Shown here in pieces: positions 24,631-33,964 of a stretch of DNA of 64,000 nt; positions within the stretch are counted from its first letter, which is position 1; each line of letters begins with the position of its first letter. The DNA comes from Bacteroides sp. OM05-12 (GTDB taxonomy: Bacteria; Bacteroidota; Bacteroidia; Bacteroidales; Bacteroidaceae). Location of the stretch: the NCBI RefSeq assembly GCF_003438995.1, contig NZ_QSUN01000014.1, positions 31,477-95,476 on the forward strand, given 5' to 3'. The notes under the pieces were generated by a model, which did no database searches, was not told the origin of the DNA, and saw nothing but the letters and a program-made list of their open reading frames with translations. The translations under genes were made by a program, and so were the position numbers.

Positions 24631-26427
24631 TGTTTGTAATATTGCTTTTCCTTTTTCTTCTCTATTTTCATCTTTACCGTATAACGCTCGGTTAGCAGTA
24701 TTGTCATAAACTGTACAACCGGTAGAATCCCGGAAATTAAATCCATTGTTAAATGTATTGAAAGCAAATGGATATATGTATGTATCTGCCAGAACATCCC
24801 GACTAAAGATAAACTCCTCATGAGGTATATCGAGTTGTCCGAGAACTGTAGCCGGAAGGTCTGTCTGACTCATGATTTTATCAATCTTACAAGGTTCTTT
24901 GATTGCTCCTCCAAGAAGTAGCATCGGAATATGAGGAAAGTCTGGCGATGCAATTTCTTGGTGATTAAAACCATGATCGGCAGTACAAACGATTAATAGG
25001 TCATCCCATGCGGGAGTGGTTTTTATCCGGTCAATGAAATCACCGAAGCAGCTGTCGGTGTATGCAAACGCGTTGAATTTTACATCTTCGAGTCTATGGT
25101 AAGGAACGTCAAAAGGAGTATGGGAGCTAATGGTTAGAAAAGTGGTATACCAAGGGGCTTTTTGTTGTTCATGCTTTTGTTGGATATCCTGGTAGAGCCA
25201 TTCGAATGCTGTGTGATCGGGTACTCCCCATTTTGTTGTGCGCTCTGAAGCAGGAAAATTATCTTGGCTTACTAACTTATCATGCCCCGCGGCTATAAAA
25301 TAGTCCGACATATTGAAGAAAGTTATGTCACCGCCATATAATGCCTGTGTTTCATAACCGTAGTTTTTCAGACTTTTAGGTAATCCTGGCAATGTGTGTA
25401 TTTTGTGGGAATATCTCATAATACTTGTGGTTGGTTGGGCCAAATAACCGCTTAGGGCGGAAACGATTCCACGATCGGTTCTGAAGCTGCTGCAATAACA
25501 TTGGGTAAAGTATACTCCTTCTTCGGATATTCTGTTAAAATTAGGAGCAACATCTTTCATCCCACCCAAGTTTTCAATAAATACAGCTCCGAAACCTTCC
25601 AGCACGATAACTAATATATTGGGACGTGACGTATTCAGATAATGTTCTGTTGTATTGCCTTTTGTGGGGAATAACGGTGCATAAATCAGTTCGCACTTTT
25701 CTTTCGGGAAGAAATTGAACTGGTCATCAAATTTTTCTGTTCTGGAAGTAGTATAGGCTATGTTGAATAAAGGGTTTAATGCCGCATGATTATGGAATGC
25801 TGTTTTTGAGTAAAATGCTCTTCCCGGAGTATTAGGCCATATTCTTACTCCACGTATCATTGCAAAGATACATCCACCTAATAGAATCATGTATATTGGA
25901 GTAAGTATCCACTTCCTTTGGTAGGTTTGTTTAAATTCGATTTTACGTATCGGGAACGCCAAAACTAAAAAGTAAATACCTGCAAGTATGATAATAGCTA
26001 ATACTCTTATAGCTATATAAGCAAGGGAGACACTGGCAAATGCATTCTTCGGATCATCTAAATATAGAAAAACGGTAGCGTCTAATTTAAACTCCCAGAA
26101 TTCATATAGAGAAGCATCAGCCAAGGTTATAATTGATAATAACAGAGCTATTATTCCATCGTATCCCATAAGTATTTTACGAGGATTTAATTTAGGAAAT
26201 ACCAGATATATCCAGATGATAAGAAATGGAATGATGGTTAAATATCCGGCTGTTGCTAAATCTAGCGGCAATCCGTGGTAATAGATTTTTGTCAGGTCGG
26301 AAAATGTACATTGTGAACCACCATGCTGCCAATTGTATAAAAGGAATATGGGCTTTTGAATGAATAAGAAAATGGCGAGACAAAGTGCAAGATGACTGAT
26401 AATATAAATAATACCTTTTTTTATCAT
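24604..26427 (-). CDS. LtaS-like membrane sulfatase/phosphoethanolamine or phosphoglycerol transferase
   Basis: The 607-residue protein has about five N-terminal membrane helices (residues 1-200) and then a periplasmic alkaline-phosphatase-type domain. NILVIVLEGFGA supplies the metal-binding start, the nucleophile threonine is in SSFRTDRG, and LLIVCTADHGFNH is the C-terminal metal site. Relatives transfer phosphoglycerol or phosphoethanolamine onto envelope glycolipids. Within an LPS core operon, decoration of lipid A or core with a phospho-group is a reasonable inference. It overlaps the upstream GT9 gene by 4 bp (ATGA), so the two are translationally coupled. Confidence 0.85.
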   Translation of the reverse strand: MIKKGIIYIISHLALCLAIFLFIQKPIFLLYNWQHGGSQCTFSDLTKIYYHGLPLDLATAGYLTIIPFLIIWIYLVFPKLNPRKILMGYDGIIALLLSIITLADASLYEFWEFKLDATVFLYLDDPKNAFASVSLAYIAIRVLAIIILAGIYFLVLAFPIRKIEFKQTYQRKWILTPIYMILLGGCIFAMIRGVRIWPNTPGRAFYSKTAFHNHAALNPLFNIAYTTSRTEKFDDQFNFFPKEKCELIYAPLFPTKGNTTEHYLNTSRPNILVIVLEGFGAVFIENLGGMKDVAPNFNRISEEGVYFTQCYCSSFRTDRGIVSALSGYLAQPTTSIMRYSHKIHTLPGLPKSLKNYGYETQALYGGDITFFNMSDYFIAAGHDKLVSQDNFPASERTTKWGVPDHTAFEWLYQDIQQKHEQQKAPWYTTFLTISSHTPFDVPYHRLEDVKFNAFAYTDSCFGDFIDRIKTTPAWDDLLIVCTADHGFNHQEIASPDFPHIPMLLLGGAIKEPCKIDKIMSQTDLPATVLGQLDIPHEEFIFSRDVLADTYIYPFAFNTFNNGFNFRDSTGCTVYDNTANRALYGKDENREEKGKAILQTLYDDLSSR

Positions 26428-27458
26428 GATCTTTTATTTTTATTTAATGTGATAATATTCTCTATATTTTGAATAACTCTATCGGGAGATATTGAATTCA
26501 TGCAGGAAAAATGATGCAGTGGACATTCTGCCGTTCCGCTGATGGAGCAAGGTTGACAAGGGAGATCCATGCATATTGCATTCTCTTTCGATTGTTGCCA
26601 TCCGAGAAACCCGCAAAGAGGAGTTGTACCTCCCCAGATAGATGCTACCGGTATATTTACTAAAGATGCTAAATGCATATTGGCCGAATCCATGCTGACC
26701 ATTACATCCAATGTTGCCATAAATTCCAACTGTTCTTGGAAAGATAACTTATCCGGAACAATAGAAGCGTTAGGACTTTCTGCTATCAATGATTGCATGA
26801 TGTTATATTCATGTGCTCCGTTACCGAATAAGTATATAGCATATCCTTTCTGTGATAAATTGTTGATGACGGTTTTCATGAGTTCTGCCGGATATACTTT
26901 TGTAAAGTAACGTGCAAAAGGGGCTATACCAATCCTTTTTATGTTCTCTTTCCTATCTTCTTTGGTTATCACAGGAAGATATGAGGAGTTTTGTGAAAGT
27001 TGTACATCAAGTCCTAATCGCTTGAATACTTCTACATATCGATCGAAAAAACTTTTTTGTTGAACTTTTCGCTTGTTCTTTAGACGGGTTAATGCTTTCC
27101 TTTTGCTACGGGATTTATGGACGATAGCCACTTTAGTTCCTGTAATTGCGAATAAGAAATCTAATATATATGAACGTAATATACCATGTAAATCAGCTAT
27201 TGCATCGATATGGTATTTTTTTATGCATTTGAATAGTCTCCATATTCCTAATATACCATTTGAGAGCCCAAAGTCGCAACTAATAATAGAAATGTTTGCA
27301 GGACAAGAAAAGAATAACCCTTTAAATCTTTCCCGAGTTAGTACCCGGATAGATATAGAAGGGTTTTGTTCTGCCAATAAATAAATGATGGGGATTGTCA
27401 TGGCAACATCTCCGAGAGCAGACATTCTTATTATAAGTAGTTCTTTTATTGGCTTCAT
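26424..27458 (-). CDS. Family 9 glycosyltransferase (heptosyltransferase type)
   Basis: The 344-residue enzyme opens with the GT9 hallmark LLIIRMSALGDVAMTIPIIYLL and has the C-terminal nucleotide-sugar site VSMDSANMHLASLVNIPVASIWGGTTP. WaaC/WaaF-type enzymes add heptose to the Kdo region of LPS. Whether this one uses heptose is not settled by the sequence. A cysteine-rich tail (CMDLPCQPCSISGTAECPLH) resembles that of other Bacteroides GT9 proteins. It sits between the GT90 and LtaS-like genes with 1-bp and overlapping junctions. Confidence 0.9.
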   Translation of the reverse strand: MKPIKELLIIRMSALGDVAMTIPIIYLLAEQNPSISIRVLTRERFKGLFFSCPANISIISCDFGLSNGILGIWRLFKCIKKYHIDAIADLHGILRSYILDFLFAITGTKVAIVHKSRSKRKALTRLKNKRKVQQKSFFDRYVEVFKRLGLDVQLSQNSSYLPVITKEDRKENIKRIGIAPFARYFTKVYPAELMKTVINNLSQKGYAIYLFGNGAHEYNIMQSLIAESPNASIVPDKLSFQEQLEFMATLDVMVSMDSANMHLASLVNIPVASIWGGTTPLCGFLGWQQSKENAICMDLPCQPCSISGTAECPLHHFSCMNSISPDRVIQNIENIITLNKNKRS

Positions 27459-27459
27459 A

Positions 27460-28446
27460 TCAATGTTTTACTTGTTCGGTATTTAGAAAATATTTTTGTA
27501 AGACAAGTAAGGAAATTAGTTTTTCTTTACTTTTATTCTTGAATTGCTTTATGTATTCGTGATTGTTACGAATAATTGTTTCGGCTTTTTCCGGATGCTC
27601 TATATAAAATTGCATTCGTTCTATCAGATCAGAATAGTCCGGTTTTATGGCTACATAATGATAGTCAGGGATTAGTGTGCCCTCCATAAACCAACTTTCG
27701 TAGGTGGGTTTTGGCATTACCGGAAGAGAATTTGACGACATTACCCACTTTAAATTGGTTGCAACGTCATTGCCTTCGATACAACATATAAACTTATAGT
27801 TTAGCTGTTCCTTTATCGGAATAAATTCTTTTATCCATTCTGTATGCCCGTCTATAACGTCTCCATTGATTTGGCCGACATTACACATCGGATGACCAAA
27901 ATATTTTCTTAAAAATAAAATACGGTGGGGTTGGCATACGTAGTTTCGTGAAATAATCATGTCTTTCTTCTCGCGAAAAGATTTGGAGTCATGAATGAAC
28001 TTGAAATGTCTTTTTCTATTCAGTTTCATAATAACTGAATTGCTAAACCTTCCATTAGTTATCGGACGACTTTTTACTATGGAAGGGACGGATGGTTCGG
28101 TTGTAATATCCCCAAACTCATAAAAGAATCGAAAGTTCTTATTGAAATAAATTATTTCTTTGTATAAGTCAAAGAAATAAGTAGATAGTTTCTTCTTCTT
28201 CCGGAAAGGAAATTTATAATTGCGGATGAGGGTACTGTTATCCGTTGGTAAGGTGCATTTAGAGAATCGACAGTAATAATCTACGCGCTCTGTAATGTTT
28301 GTAGCGTAATGTTTGCCTTGGCGAATCCATAGTGGGCGCATCATTCTAAAGAAAGAAGCAGGAATAATATAAATGATGACAGAACAGATAAAATAAATCA
28401 TTCTGTCAACAGCCTTACCTATAGGATTATAATAAAAGAAGTTCAT
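27460..28446 (-). CDS. Family 90 glycosyltransferase (CAP10/LPS-modifying type)
   Basis: The 328-residue product carries the GT90 core near the C-terminus (YKFICCIEGNDVATNLKWVM, SNSLPVMPKPTYESWFMEG and HYVAIKPDYSDL). An amphipathic N-terminal helix (MIYFICSVIIYIIPASFF) may hold it at the membrane. GT90 members add xylose or glucose to capsules, LPS or proteins. In Bacteroides they are common in LPS loci. It overlaps the GT4 gene by a single base, which argues for one operon. Confidence 0.87.
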   Translation of the reverse strand: MNFFYYNPIGKAVDRMIYFICSVIIYIIPASFFRMMRPLWIRQGKHYATNITERVDYYCRFSKCTLPTDNSTLIRNYKFPFRKKKKLSTYFFDLYKEIIYFNKNFRFFYEFGDITTEPSVPSIVKSRPITNGRFSNSVIMKLNRKRHFKFIHDSKSFREKKDMIISRNYVCQPHRILFLRKYFGHPMCNVGQINGDVIDGHTEWIKEFIPIKEQLNYKFICCIEGNDVATNLKWVMSSNSLPVMPKPTYESWFMEGTLIPDYHYVAIKPDYSDLIERMQFYIEHPEKAETIIRNNHEYIKQFKNKSKEKLISLLVLQKYFLNTEQVKH

Positions 28447-29597
28447 TATCTTCTTTGTTTTAATAGGTTCTCATAACATTTTTCCAATCGGGCGACAGAT
28501 ACTTCCGGTTTGAACTTCTCGATATGCTGTGTACCCTTTGCAATCATTGTATTTCGCATTTGTTCATCGGAGAGAATCTTTGTAATAAGTTTGGCAAGCT
28601 CCGATTCGTCGAATGGCTCACAATAAGCACAAGCATCACCTCCAGCTTCTTCAAGGCATGACCCTTTAGCTGCGATAACGGGTATATTTGACGCTATTCC
28701 TTCGAGTATAGGAATGCCGAACCCTTCGAAAAATGATAGATAAATACATAGACTGGCACCCTGATATACTGCCGGTAGATCTTGGTTTGACACATTGTTA
28801 ACAATATGTACTCTATCCGATAGATTTAATTTTTTGATTTGCTTTTCCAATTCCTCTTGTAACTTCGTTTTTTTGCTGACAATAACAAGAGGGATATCCG
28901 GTACAGATGCTAACGCATTAATAATCGTTTTATGGTTCTTTCGCTTCTCGATAGTTCCTACTGTTAATATGTACTTCTCAGGAAGCTTATAACGCTGCTT
29001 TACTTCTGAGATAGAATCAGGCTCGACTTTTATGTAATAATTAGCAGCACATCCTTGTAGGATAACTTCAATATTCTGCTCGTCTACATGATAATAATTG
29101 ATAATATCATTTTTAGTCTGCTGGCTTATTGCGATAATCTTATCTGCGTGAAGACAGGCATATTTTACTTTAAGTTTTAAGATATTTCTATCCCAAAAGT
29201 TAAAGGTCTGAGGATAACGTAGAAAAATAAGATCATGAATGGTCACAATCGAGGGAATACCGCTTTTATGAATACCGAAAGGAAGTTCATTGCTGAGACC
29301 ATGGTACAAATCAATGCTTTTCTGTTTTAAATCAGAAACAATGCCATAACATCTCCACCATTCTCTACGTAGTGAGTTAGAAAATGGTGAAAGAGTAATG
29401 CTGATATTCTCGCTTTCCTGTAGATTTAATTTTGCTATACGATTGTTACTCTTGGGAGAAAAAAGGATAAATTTAGCTTCCGGATTCCTGGAAGCTAAGT
29501 TGTTTATTACAAACCGGCTATAATTACCTATGCCTGTAAGATTGTTTAATGCCTTTTTCCCATCAAGGCCAATTGTGATGTTTCTTAAATCTGCCAT
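28446..29597 (-). CDS. Family 4 glycosyltransferase
   Basis: The 383-residue GT-B enzyme has an N-terminal acceptor half (GLDGKKALNNLTGIGNYSRFVINNL) and a C-terminal donor half with ILTVGTIEKRKNHKTII and the GT4 signature LSFFEGFGIPILEGIASNIPVIAA. The GIGNY start is typical of mannosyltransferase-like GT4 proteins. It acts in the cytoplasm on a lipid-linked or LPS-core acceptor. Its stop overlaps the first base of the GT90 gene, and the kdsB-like gene lies 15 bp upstream. Confidence 0.9.
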   Translation of the reverse strand: MADLRNITIGLDGKKALNNLTGIGNYSRFVINNLASRNPEAKFILFSPKSNNRIAKLNLQESENISITLSPFSNSLRREWWRCYGIVSDLKQKSIDLYHGLSNELPFGIHKSGIPSIVTIHDLIFLRYPQTFNFWDRNILKLKVKYACLHADKIIAISQQTKNDIINYYHVDEQNIEVILQGCAANYYIKVEPDSISEVKQRYKLPEKYILTVGTIEKRKNHKTIINALASVPDIPLVIVSKKTKLQEELEKQIKKLNLSDRVHIVNNVSNQDLPAVYQGASLCIYLSFFEGFGIPILEGIASNIPVIAAKGSCLEEAGGDACAYCEPFDESELAKLITKILSDEQMRNTMIAKGTQHIEKFKPEVSVARLEKCYENLLKQRR

Positions 29598-29612
29598 TAA
29601 TTACGAAATAGG

Positions 29613-30338
29613 TTAAGCGTTCTTCAGGTAGTTTTCTACGCCAAGGATATCTTTTGGTGTGTCAACAGACAATGATTTGCAATGACAATTATAATAATAA
29701 ATAGGCATATTATGCTCGATGAAGCGGAAAGAATCGTTTTCTTCGATCTTTTCGATTGGTCCGCGTGGAGTATTATGATAGAATTCCAGTGCTTTTTTGT
29801 TGAATGCACCGACTCCTACGAATTTCTGATATACATAATCCATATTGCCTTTGGGGTAAGGTATCGGACTGCGCGAGATAAACAAGCAACGATTGTGTTC
29901 ATCTGTGACGATCTTTAAATTGGTGGCATCTACTACCTCTACCGGATTAGTAAAATCTGTCATCAGATTTGATACGTATAAGCTTTCCGGGTCATAATCA
30001 GAAGGAATGCACTGGATGATTGCTTCTTTGGTAAGTAAGGGCTCATCACCATTTACCATAACGTAAAGGTCTGCCGGAATCTTCGTGGATACTTCATATA
30101 AACGTTCGGTGGCAGTATCATGAGTCGATGCTGTTATGATAACTTTAGCGCCGAAACTTTCGCAAGCTGATTTTATTTTTTCACTGTCCGTTGCAATATA
30201 AACTTCTTCAAAACAATCAACTTCCTTACAGTGTGTGTATACCCATTGTATCATAGGCTTACCACATATTGGAGCTAACGGCTTCTCAAAAAAACGAGAA
30301 GACTCGGCACGTGCCGGTATTACGCAAATTATTTTCAT
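29613..30338 (-). CDS. CMP-Kdo synthetase-like cytidylyltransferase
   Basis: The 241-residue protein has the cytidylyltransferase start MKIICVIPARAESSRFFEKPLAPICGKPM in short form, YIATDSEKI, the metal site VMVNGDEPLL, and the end FIEHNMPIYYYNCHCKSLSVDTPKD. KdsB activates Kdo as CMP-Kdo for WaaA, and waaA is two genes upstream. The sequence differs from the housekeeping Bacteroides KdsB as I remember it (HDTATERLYEV in place of SGTDRCYE), so it may be a second enzyme or use a related acidic sugar. It overlaps the acyltransferase gene by 4 bp. Confidence 0.8.
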   Translation of the reverse strand: MKIICVIPARAESSRFFEKPLAPICGKPMIQWVYTHCKEVDCFEEVYIATDSEKIKSACESFGAKVIITASTHDTATERLYEVSTKIPADLYVMVNGDEPLLTKEAIIQCIPSDYDPESLYVSNLMTDFTNPVEVVDATNLKIVTDEHNRCLFISRSPIPYPKGNMDYVYQKFVGVGAFNKKALEFYHNTPRGPIEKIEENDSFRFIEHNMPIYYYNCHCKSLSVDTPKDILGVENYLKNA

Positions 30339-31243
30339 TTTATTTGTTGTTGTTTATTTAATATATCTTGTTTTGAAAATCTCCATCGTTTGTGAGACCA
30401 TAACCAATATTCGGGTGCGCGCAGTATGGTCGTTTCCATCATTTGCATAAATTGTAATGTATACGGATATTTTCCGTCTCCTTCTTGTGGGGTAACGATT
30501 TTGAATGTCATTTCGTAGTACCCTCTTTTAACTTTTTCAATATCCAGATAAACATATTCAGCATTGATTTTCTTCCCTATTTCTTCTCCTCCTGCGCTAT
30601 AAGCCGTTTCTTGGTTTAGAAATGTCGTCCAGTGATTTAAGTTGGAACTATTGGGACGTTGGTCGGAAATAAATCCGATCATGAATGATTCGTTCGTGTT
30701 TTTTAATGCAAGTATGGTACGAACCGCTTTCTTTTGCGGAATAAGAATATGACCGAACTTGGAACGTATCTTTAACATGATTTTATCCATTACCGGATCA
30801 TGTACCGGACGATATATTTCTCCGTTGATTTTAGGGCGTTTATAATGTCGGCTGATAGCTTGAACCCATTCCCAATTACAGTAATGACCTAAAAACAAGA
30901 CAATCGGGCGATTGCTCTCTGCTATTTGTTCGATGAGACTTCCATTGCTCAGTTTTACTCTACGGTCTATTTCTTTGTCGGAGATATGTAGTAGCTTGAC
31001 TGTCTCAATAATGCAATCACAAAAATGACGGTAGAACTTAAATTCCATCTTTTTTATTTCATGGATAGATTTGTCGGGGAAAACTAATAACAGATTATGT
31101 CTTACGGTTTTTCTTCTATAACGTACTATATAATATATAATGACAGTGCCTATATCACTAAGTATATAGAGCACTTTCAGCGGTAAGCAGGCTAATAGTG
31201 TTAATAAACCGATCAGTATATTATATAAAATCTTATTTTTCAT
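30335..31243 (-). CDS. Lipid A late acyltransferase family protein (LpxL/LpxM type)
   Basis: The 302-residue membrane-bound protein has an N-terminal hydrophobic helix and the acyltransferase motif HX4E at His120 to Glu125 (FLGHYCNWEW). It also has the conserved GFISDQRPN and a C-terminal PEYWLWSHKRWRF, which are typical of Kdo-dependent lipid A acyltransferases. It would add a secondary fatty acid to lipid A after Kdo transfer. It follows waaA with a 1-base overlap, which matches that order of reactions. Confidence 0.9.
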   Translation of the reverse strand: MKNKILYNILIGLLTLLACLPLKVLYILSDIGTVIIYYIVRYRRKTVRHNLLLVFPDKSIHEIKKMEFKFYRHFCDCIIETVKLLHISDKEIDRRVKLSNGSLIEQIAESNRPIVLFLGHYCNWEWVQAISRHYKRPKINGEIYRPVHDPVMDKIMLKIRSKFGHILIPQKKAVRTILALKNTNESFMIGFISDQRPNSSNLNHWTTFLNQETAYSAGGEEIGKKINAEYVYLDIEKVKRGYYEMTFKIVTPQEGDGKYPYTLQFMQMMETTILRAPEYWLWSHKRWRFSKQDILNKQQQIK

Positions 31244-32493
31244 TACTTTTCTAATAAGTTGACTATAACCGAAGTCGCTCCACTATTGTTTTGCGTATAG
31301 TTCAAAGCTATGTCTTTTATTTCCTTTATTTTGTTTGGATTATCTTTGATAGTCTCAAACCATTTCTGAATGTCACTCGCTGAACGTACAATATTACCAA
31401 TCCCTAATTCGATTAATTGATGGGGTGTAACTTTTCTGTGAATCATAGGGCCAAAAGCTACGGGAAGTCCGTAAACTGTAGCTTCTATGATACTATGTAA
31501 ATAAGGTGTGAATCCTCCTCCTACGTAAGCCCACTTCCCATAACGATAAAGGTAAGCCAATACTCCCAAACAATCAACGATTAATATTTGTGTACTTGAG
31601 AAATCTGTATCAGCATTGCATTCGGAATAATAAATCGCATTTCCGTCCAGATTATATTTTATTTGGCTCAGCATTTCTTCGGTAATCTCATGTGGTATGA
31701 TCACGAAGTGGGTGTCTCTGAATTTGTTGGCTAAAGAACAAATTAGGTTTATATCTTTTTTATCACTGATACTGCCGGCTATGAATAAGTCTCTTTGTCC
31801 TGCAAAACCTTCTATTATGTCATCTTTCCATGGAGTAGAGGCTACGGCAATAGCATTATCGAATAAAGGGTCCCCCGTCAGGCTTACATTAAAGTATCCC
31901 AGTTTATTCAAGTTGCTTTCTGATTTCTTGTTTAGAACCATGAAATGGGTAAACGTATTTAGCGATTTCTTAAACAAACTGCCATACCATTTAAAGAAAG
32001 GAGCATTATCTTTGATAATCGCAGAAATCAGGTAGGTGGGAATTTCTCTTTTTTTAAGCTCGGATAAGTAATTCAACCAATATTCTGATATAATGAATAT
32101 AGCCTTTTGAGGGCGTATGATATCTAAAAAAGCGTATGCGTTTTTGGATGTATCTAAAGGTAAGTAGAATACATGATCAACATCAGGGTGATGATGTTCT
32201 AATGCTTCATAACCGGTTGGAGAAAAGAATGTTACGATGATAGTATAACCTTTTTCCTCTTTTAGTTTTTTTATAATAGGGCGTGCTACTCCATATTCCC
32301 CTAAAGAAGACGCGTGAATCCAAATAACATTAGTAATGCTATCCGGAATTTCATTCTTTATGTTTGCTAATAGATTGTTTTGTCCTTCTATGAACTTTTT
32401 AAACTTACTTTTTGGGGGGATTATATTTAATTTAAAGATAAATGTAAAGATAAATGCTCCTATATTAAGAATAATGTTATATATATCGTTCAT
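31243..32493 (-). CDS. waaA: 3-deoxy-D-manno-octulosonic acid transferase
   Basis: The 416-residue GT30 enzyme attaches Kdo from CMP-Kdo to the lipid IVA precursor at the inner membrane. An N-terminal hydrophobic anchor is followed by IHASSLGEYGVARPII with the catalytic glutamate at residue 66, ISEYWLNYL, and the donor-site block YVGGGFTPYLHSIIEATVYGLPVAFGP. It is the first gene of the minus-strand operon. A TAACTTTG box (reverse, 32527-32520) lies 27 bp upstream. Confidence 0.94.
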   Translation of the reverse strand: MNDIYNIILNIGAFIFTFIFKLNIIPPKSKFKKFIEGQNNLLANIKNEIPDSITNVIWIHASSLGEYGVARPIIKKLKEEKGYTIIVTFFSPTGYEALEHHHPDVDHVFYLPLDTSKNAYAFLDIIRPQKAIFIISEYWLNYLSELKKREIPTYLISAIIKDNAPFFKWYGSLFKKSLNTFTHFMVLNKKSESNLNKLGYFNVSLTGDPLFDNAIAVASTPWKDDIIEGFAGQRDLFIAGSISDKKDINLICSLANKFRDTHFVIIPHEITEEMLSQIKYNLDGNAIYYSECNADTDFSSTQILIVDCLGVLAYLYRYGKWAYVGGGFTPYLHSIIEATVYGLPVAFGPMIHRKVTPHQLIELGIGNIVRSASDIQKWFETIKDNPNKIKEIKDIALNYTQNNSGATSVIVNLLEK

Positions 32494-32519
32494 TAGATTT
32501 GGTAATGTAATAATCGTTG

Positions 32520-32527
32520 CAAAGTTA
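32520..32527 (-). promoter_or_regulatory. -7 box for the waaA operon
   Basis: Reverse-strand TAACTTTG fits TAnnTTTG and lies 27 bp ahead of the waaA start. No TTTG is visible at the expected -33 distance. Confidence 0.5.
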
Positions 32528-32592
32528 TACCTCAGAGAGGACTTGAAGATGACGACCTATGATTAAATTTTATACAGAAACGACCTTTTTCC

Positions 32593-32925
32593 CTACAGTA
32601 ATTCGTGCCTTAGCAGCTCTTTGAATTCTTCCGGCAAATGGCTGATATCTATATTTTGATTCTTAATTGGAATAACAATGTAAGGATACTCTTTTTCCTG
32701 TTGTGAACTCCTTTTAAGGTAAATCTCTTCAATGAAATTATATTGTAAAACTTCAGAGATAAGCAAAAGCCTTTCTACATCTATATTTTTACTATTGAAA
32801 ATATGATAAAGTGAAGTACGTGCGCAGTGTATCTGTCTGGCAAACTCTGCGTAACTAATGTGACGTTCATCAACTTTTTGCTGAATAATTTTACCGATAT
32901 AAATGTCTTTAAATTTAGACTCCAC
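32593..32925 (-). CDS. Small XRE-family helix-turn-helix regulator
   Basis: The 110-residue product has an N-terminal Cro/C1-type HTH (ISYAEFARQIHCARTSLYHIFNSKNIDVERLLLISEVL) and a short C-terminal part (YPYIVIPIKNQNIDISHLPEEFKELLRHELL) without a known ligand domain. Such single-domain regulators are common in Bacteroides. It ends 99 bp before the waaA start and points the same way, so it could be read through into waaA or regulate it. A TATTTTTG box lies at 32971-32964 (reverse). Confidence 0.8.
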   Translation of the reverse strand: MESKFKDIYIGKIIQQKVDERHISYAEFARQIHCARTSLYHIFNSKNIDVERLLLISEVLQYNFIEEIYLKRSSQQEKEYPYIVIPIKNQNIDISHLPEEFKELLRHELL

Positions 32926-33515
32926 AGAATTTTCTTTTTATACAATTGTTTCTTTGAATTGCACAAAAATACAAAAGATAACTGAATTCCCTTGTATTAA
33001 AGGGATGTTTATTCACTTTTAATATAACGAAACCATATAATTCGTCCAAATGACCATTGTTTTTGGAACTTTATGTATGAGCTATGGAAATAAATAATCT
33101 GCGAAAAAGTTACTTTCACTATAACCATTTATGAATTAGAGACGAAAGAATAAAAGTGATAAGGTGAAGGCTAGTCTAAGTAAAAGTTGAATAACAGCTA
33201 AATCGGCAAATCGGTAAGCTAAAACGCCTAAGGGAGCGATGTCTTACGCTCCAGTAGATGTAAGCTATCGCTCCCTTGAGCGTTAGGCAACACTCCCTTG
33301 TGTGTTGAACAACGCTCCCTTTGGTGATTTTAATGATCTTGATGTTTCTTTTAATCATCAGATCGTTTGCAAAAGAACATACGGACGATTGCGAACAAAG
33401 ATACGGTCGTTTGTTCACAAACTCCTATCGTTTGTAATCAATCGACCGTATGCTGAATATTCATTATAATAGAGTTAAGAATGGATGAATAAATCTATTA
33501 TAAATGATTCTTGCC
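32926..33515. other. Gene-free region containing repeat copy C
   Basis: About 590 bp contain no credible gene. The -7 box of the HTH gene is at 32964-32971, and the dispersed repeat copy C takes 33156-33451. The stretch 32980-33155 shows nothing I can name. Confidence 0.8.
33156..33451 (-). repeat. Dispersed intergenic repeat, full copy C (inverted)
   Basis: Read on the minus strand, these 296 bp align with copy A at 7418-7714 from ATACGGTCGATTGATTAC to CCTTCACCTTATCAC. They include the four tandem units of about 22 bp, one of which (CAAGGGAGCGATAGCTTACA) is identical in both copies. Copies A and C face each other across 25.7 kb. Confidence 0.85.
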
Positions 33516-33854
33516 TTATTTCGTTTTGGAATAACCCTCTTTCTTCAATAGTTCTATTATCTTTATTTTGAAATCCCCTTGGATGATAATTTCTCCGTCT
33601 TTTGCCGAGCCGCCAACACCGCATTTTGTTTTCAGCAGTCTTCCTAATTCTTTTAAGCTCTCCTCTGTGCCGATGAATCCGGTAATGAGAGTTACTATTT
33701 TTCCTCCTCTGTTCTTTTTCTCAATAGAGACACGAAGATTTTGCTTTCCCTTATCTACTTCTTCTTGTTCTTCTCTCTCATCAGTCTCGTATTTGAAATC
33801 GGGATTTGTGGAATATACTACGTTGAGCCGTTCTTTCCAATCGTTATTTTTCAT
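33516..33854 (-). CDS. yciH: SUI1/YciH family translation factor
   Basis: The 112-residue product matches bacterial YciH, a homologue of eukaryotic eIF1. The conserved part is VSIEKKNRGGKIVTLITGFIG, then LKTKCGVGGSAKDGEIIIQGDF. It is thought to influence start-site selection on the 30S subunit and stress translation. A promoter with TACTTTTG (reverse, 33884-33877) and TTTG (33908-33905), spaced 20 bp, lies just upstream. It is divergent from rex. Confidence 0.93.
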   Translation of the reverse strand: MKNNDWKERLNVVYSTNPDFKYETDEREEQEEVDKGKQNLRVSIEKKNRGGKIVTLITGFIGTEESLKELGRLLKTKCGVGGSAKDGEIIIQGDFKIKIIELLKKEGYSKTK

Positions 33855-33876
33855 GCCTTGTTCATTTATTTGTGCT

Positions 33877-33908
33877 CAAAAGTATTAAACAATGATTGAT
33901 TGTGCAAA
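33877..33908 (-). promoter_or_regulatory. Promoter of yciH
   Basis: On the minus strand, TTTG (33908-33905) and TACTTTTG (33884-33877) are spaced by 20 bp, close to consensus, and lie 23 bp ahead of the start codon. Confidence 0.65.
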
Positions 33909-33964
33909 ATTAGCATGGATTTTTCATGTTTTGTTTAATCTCTATTAAGCTTTTAGTAGATAGA

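Noticed and set aside
23636..32493. Capsular polysaccharide locus
   Set aside because: There are no Wzx, Wzy, UpxY/UpxZ or invertible promoters. waaA and the LpxL-type gene point to LPS inner core instead.
33176..33418. 80-codon minus-strand ORF
   Set aside because: It lies wholly within repeat copy C. The corresponding frame is not kept in copy A, so it is a by-product of the repeat.
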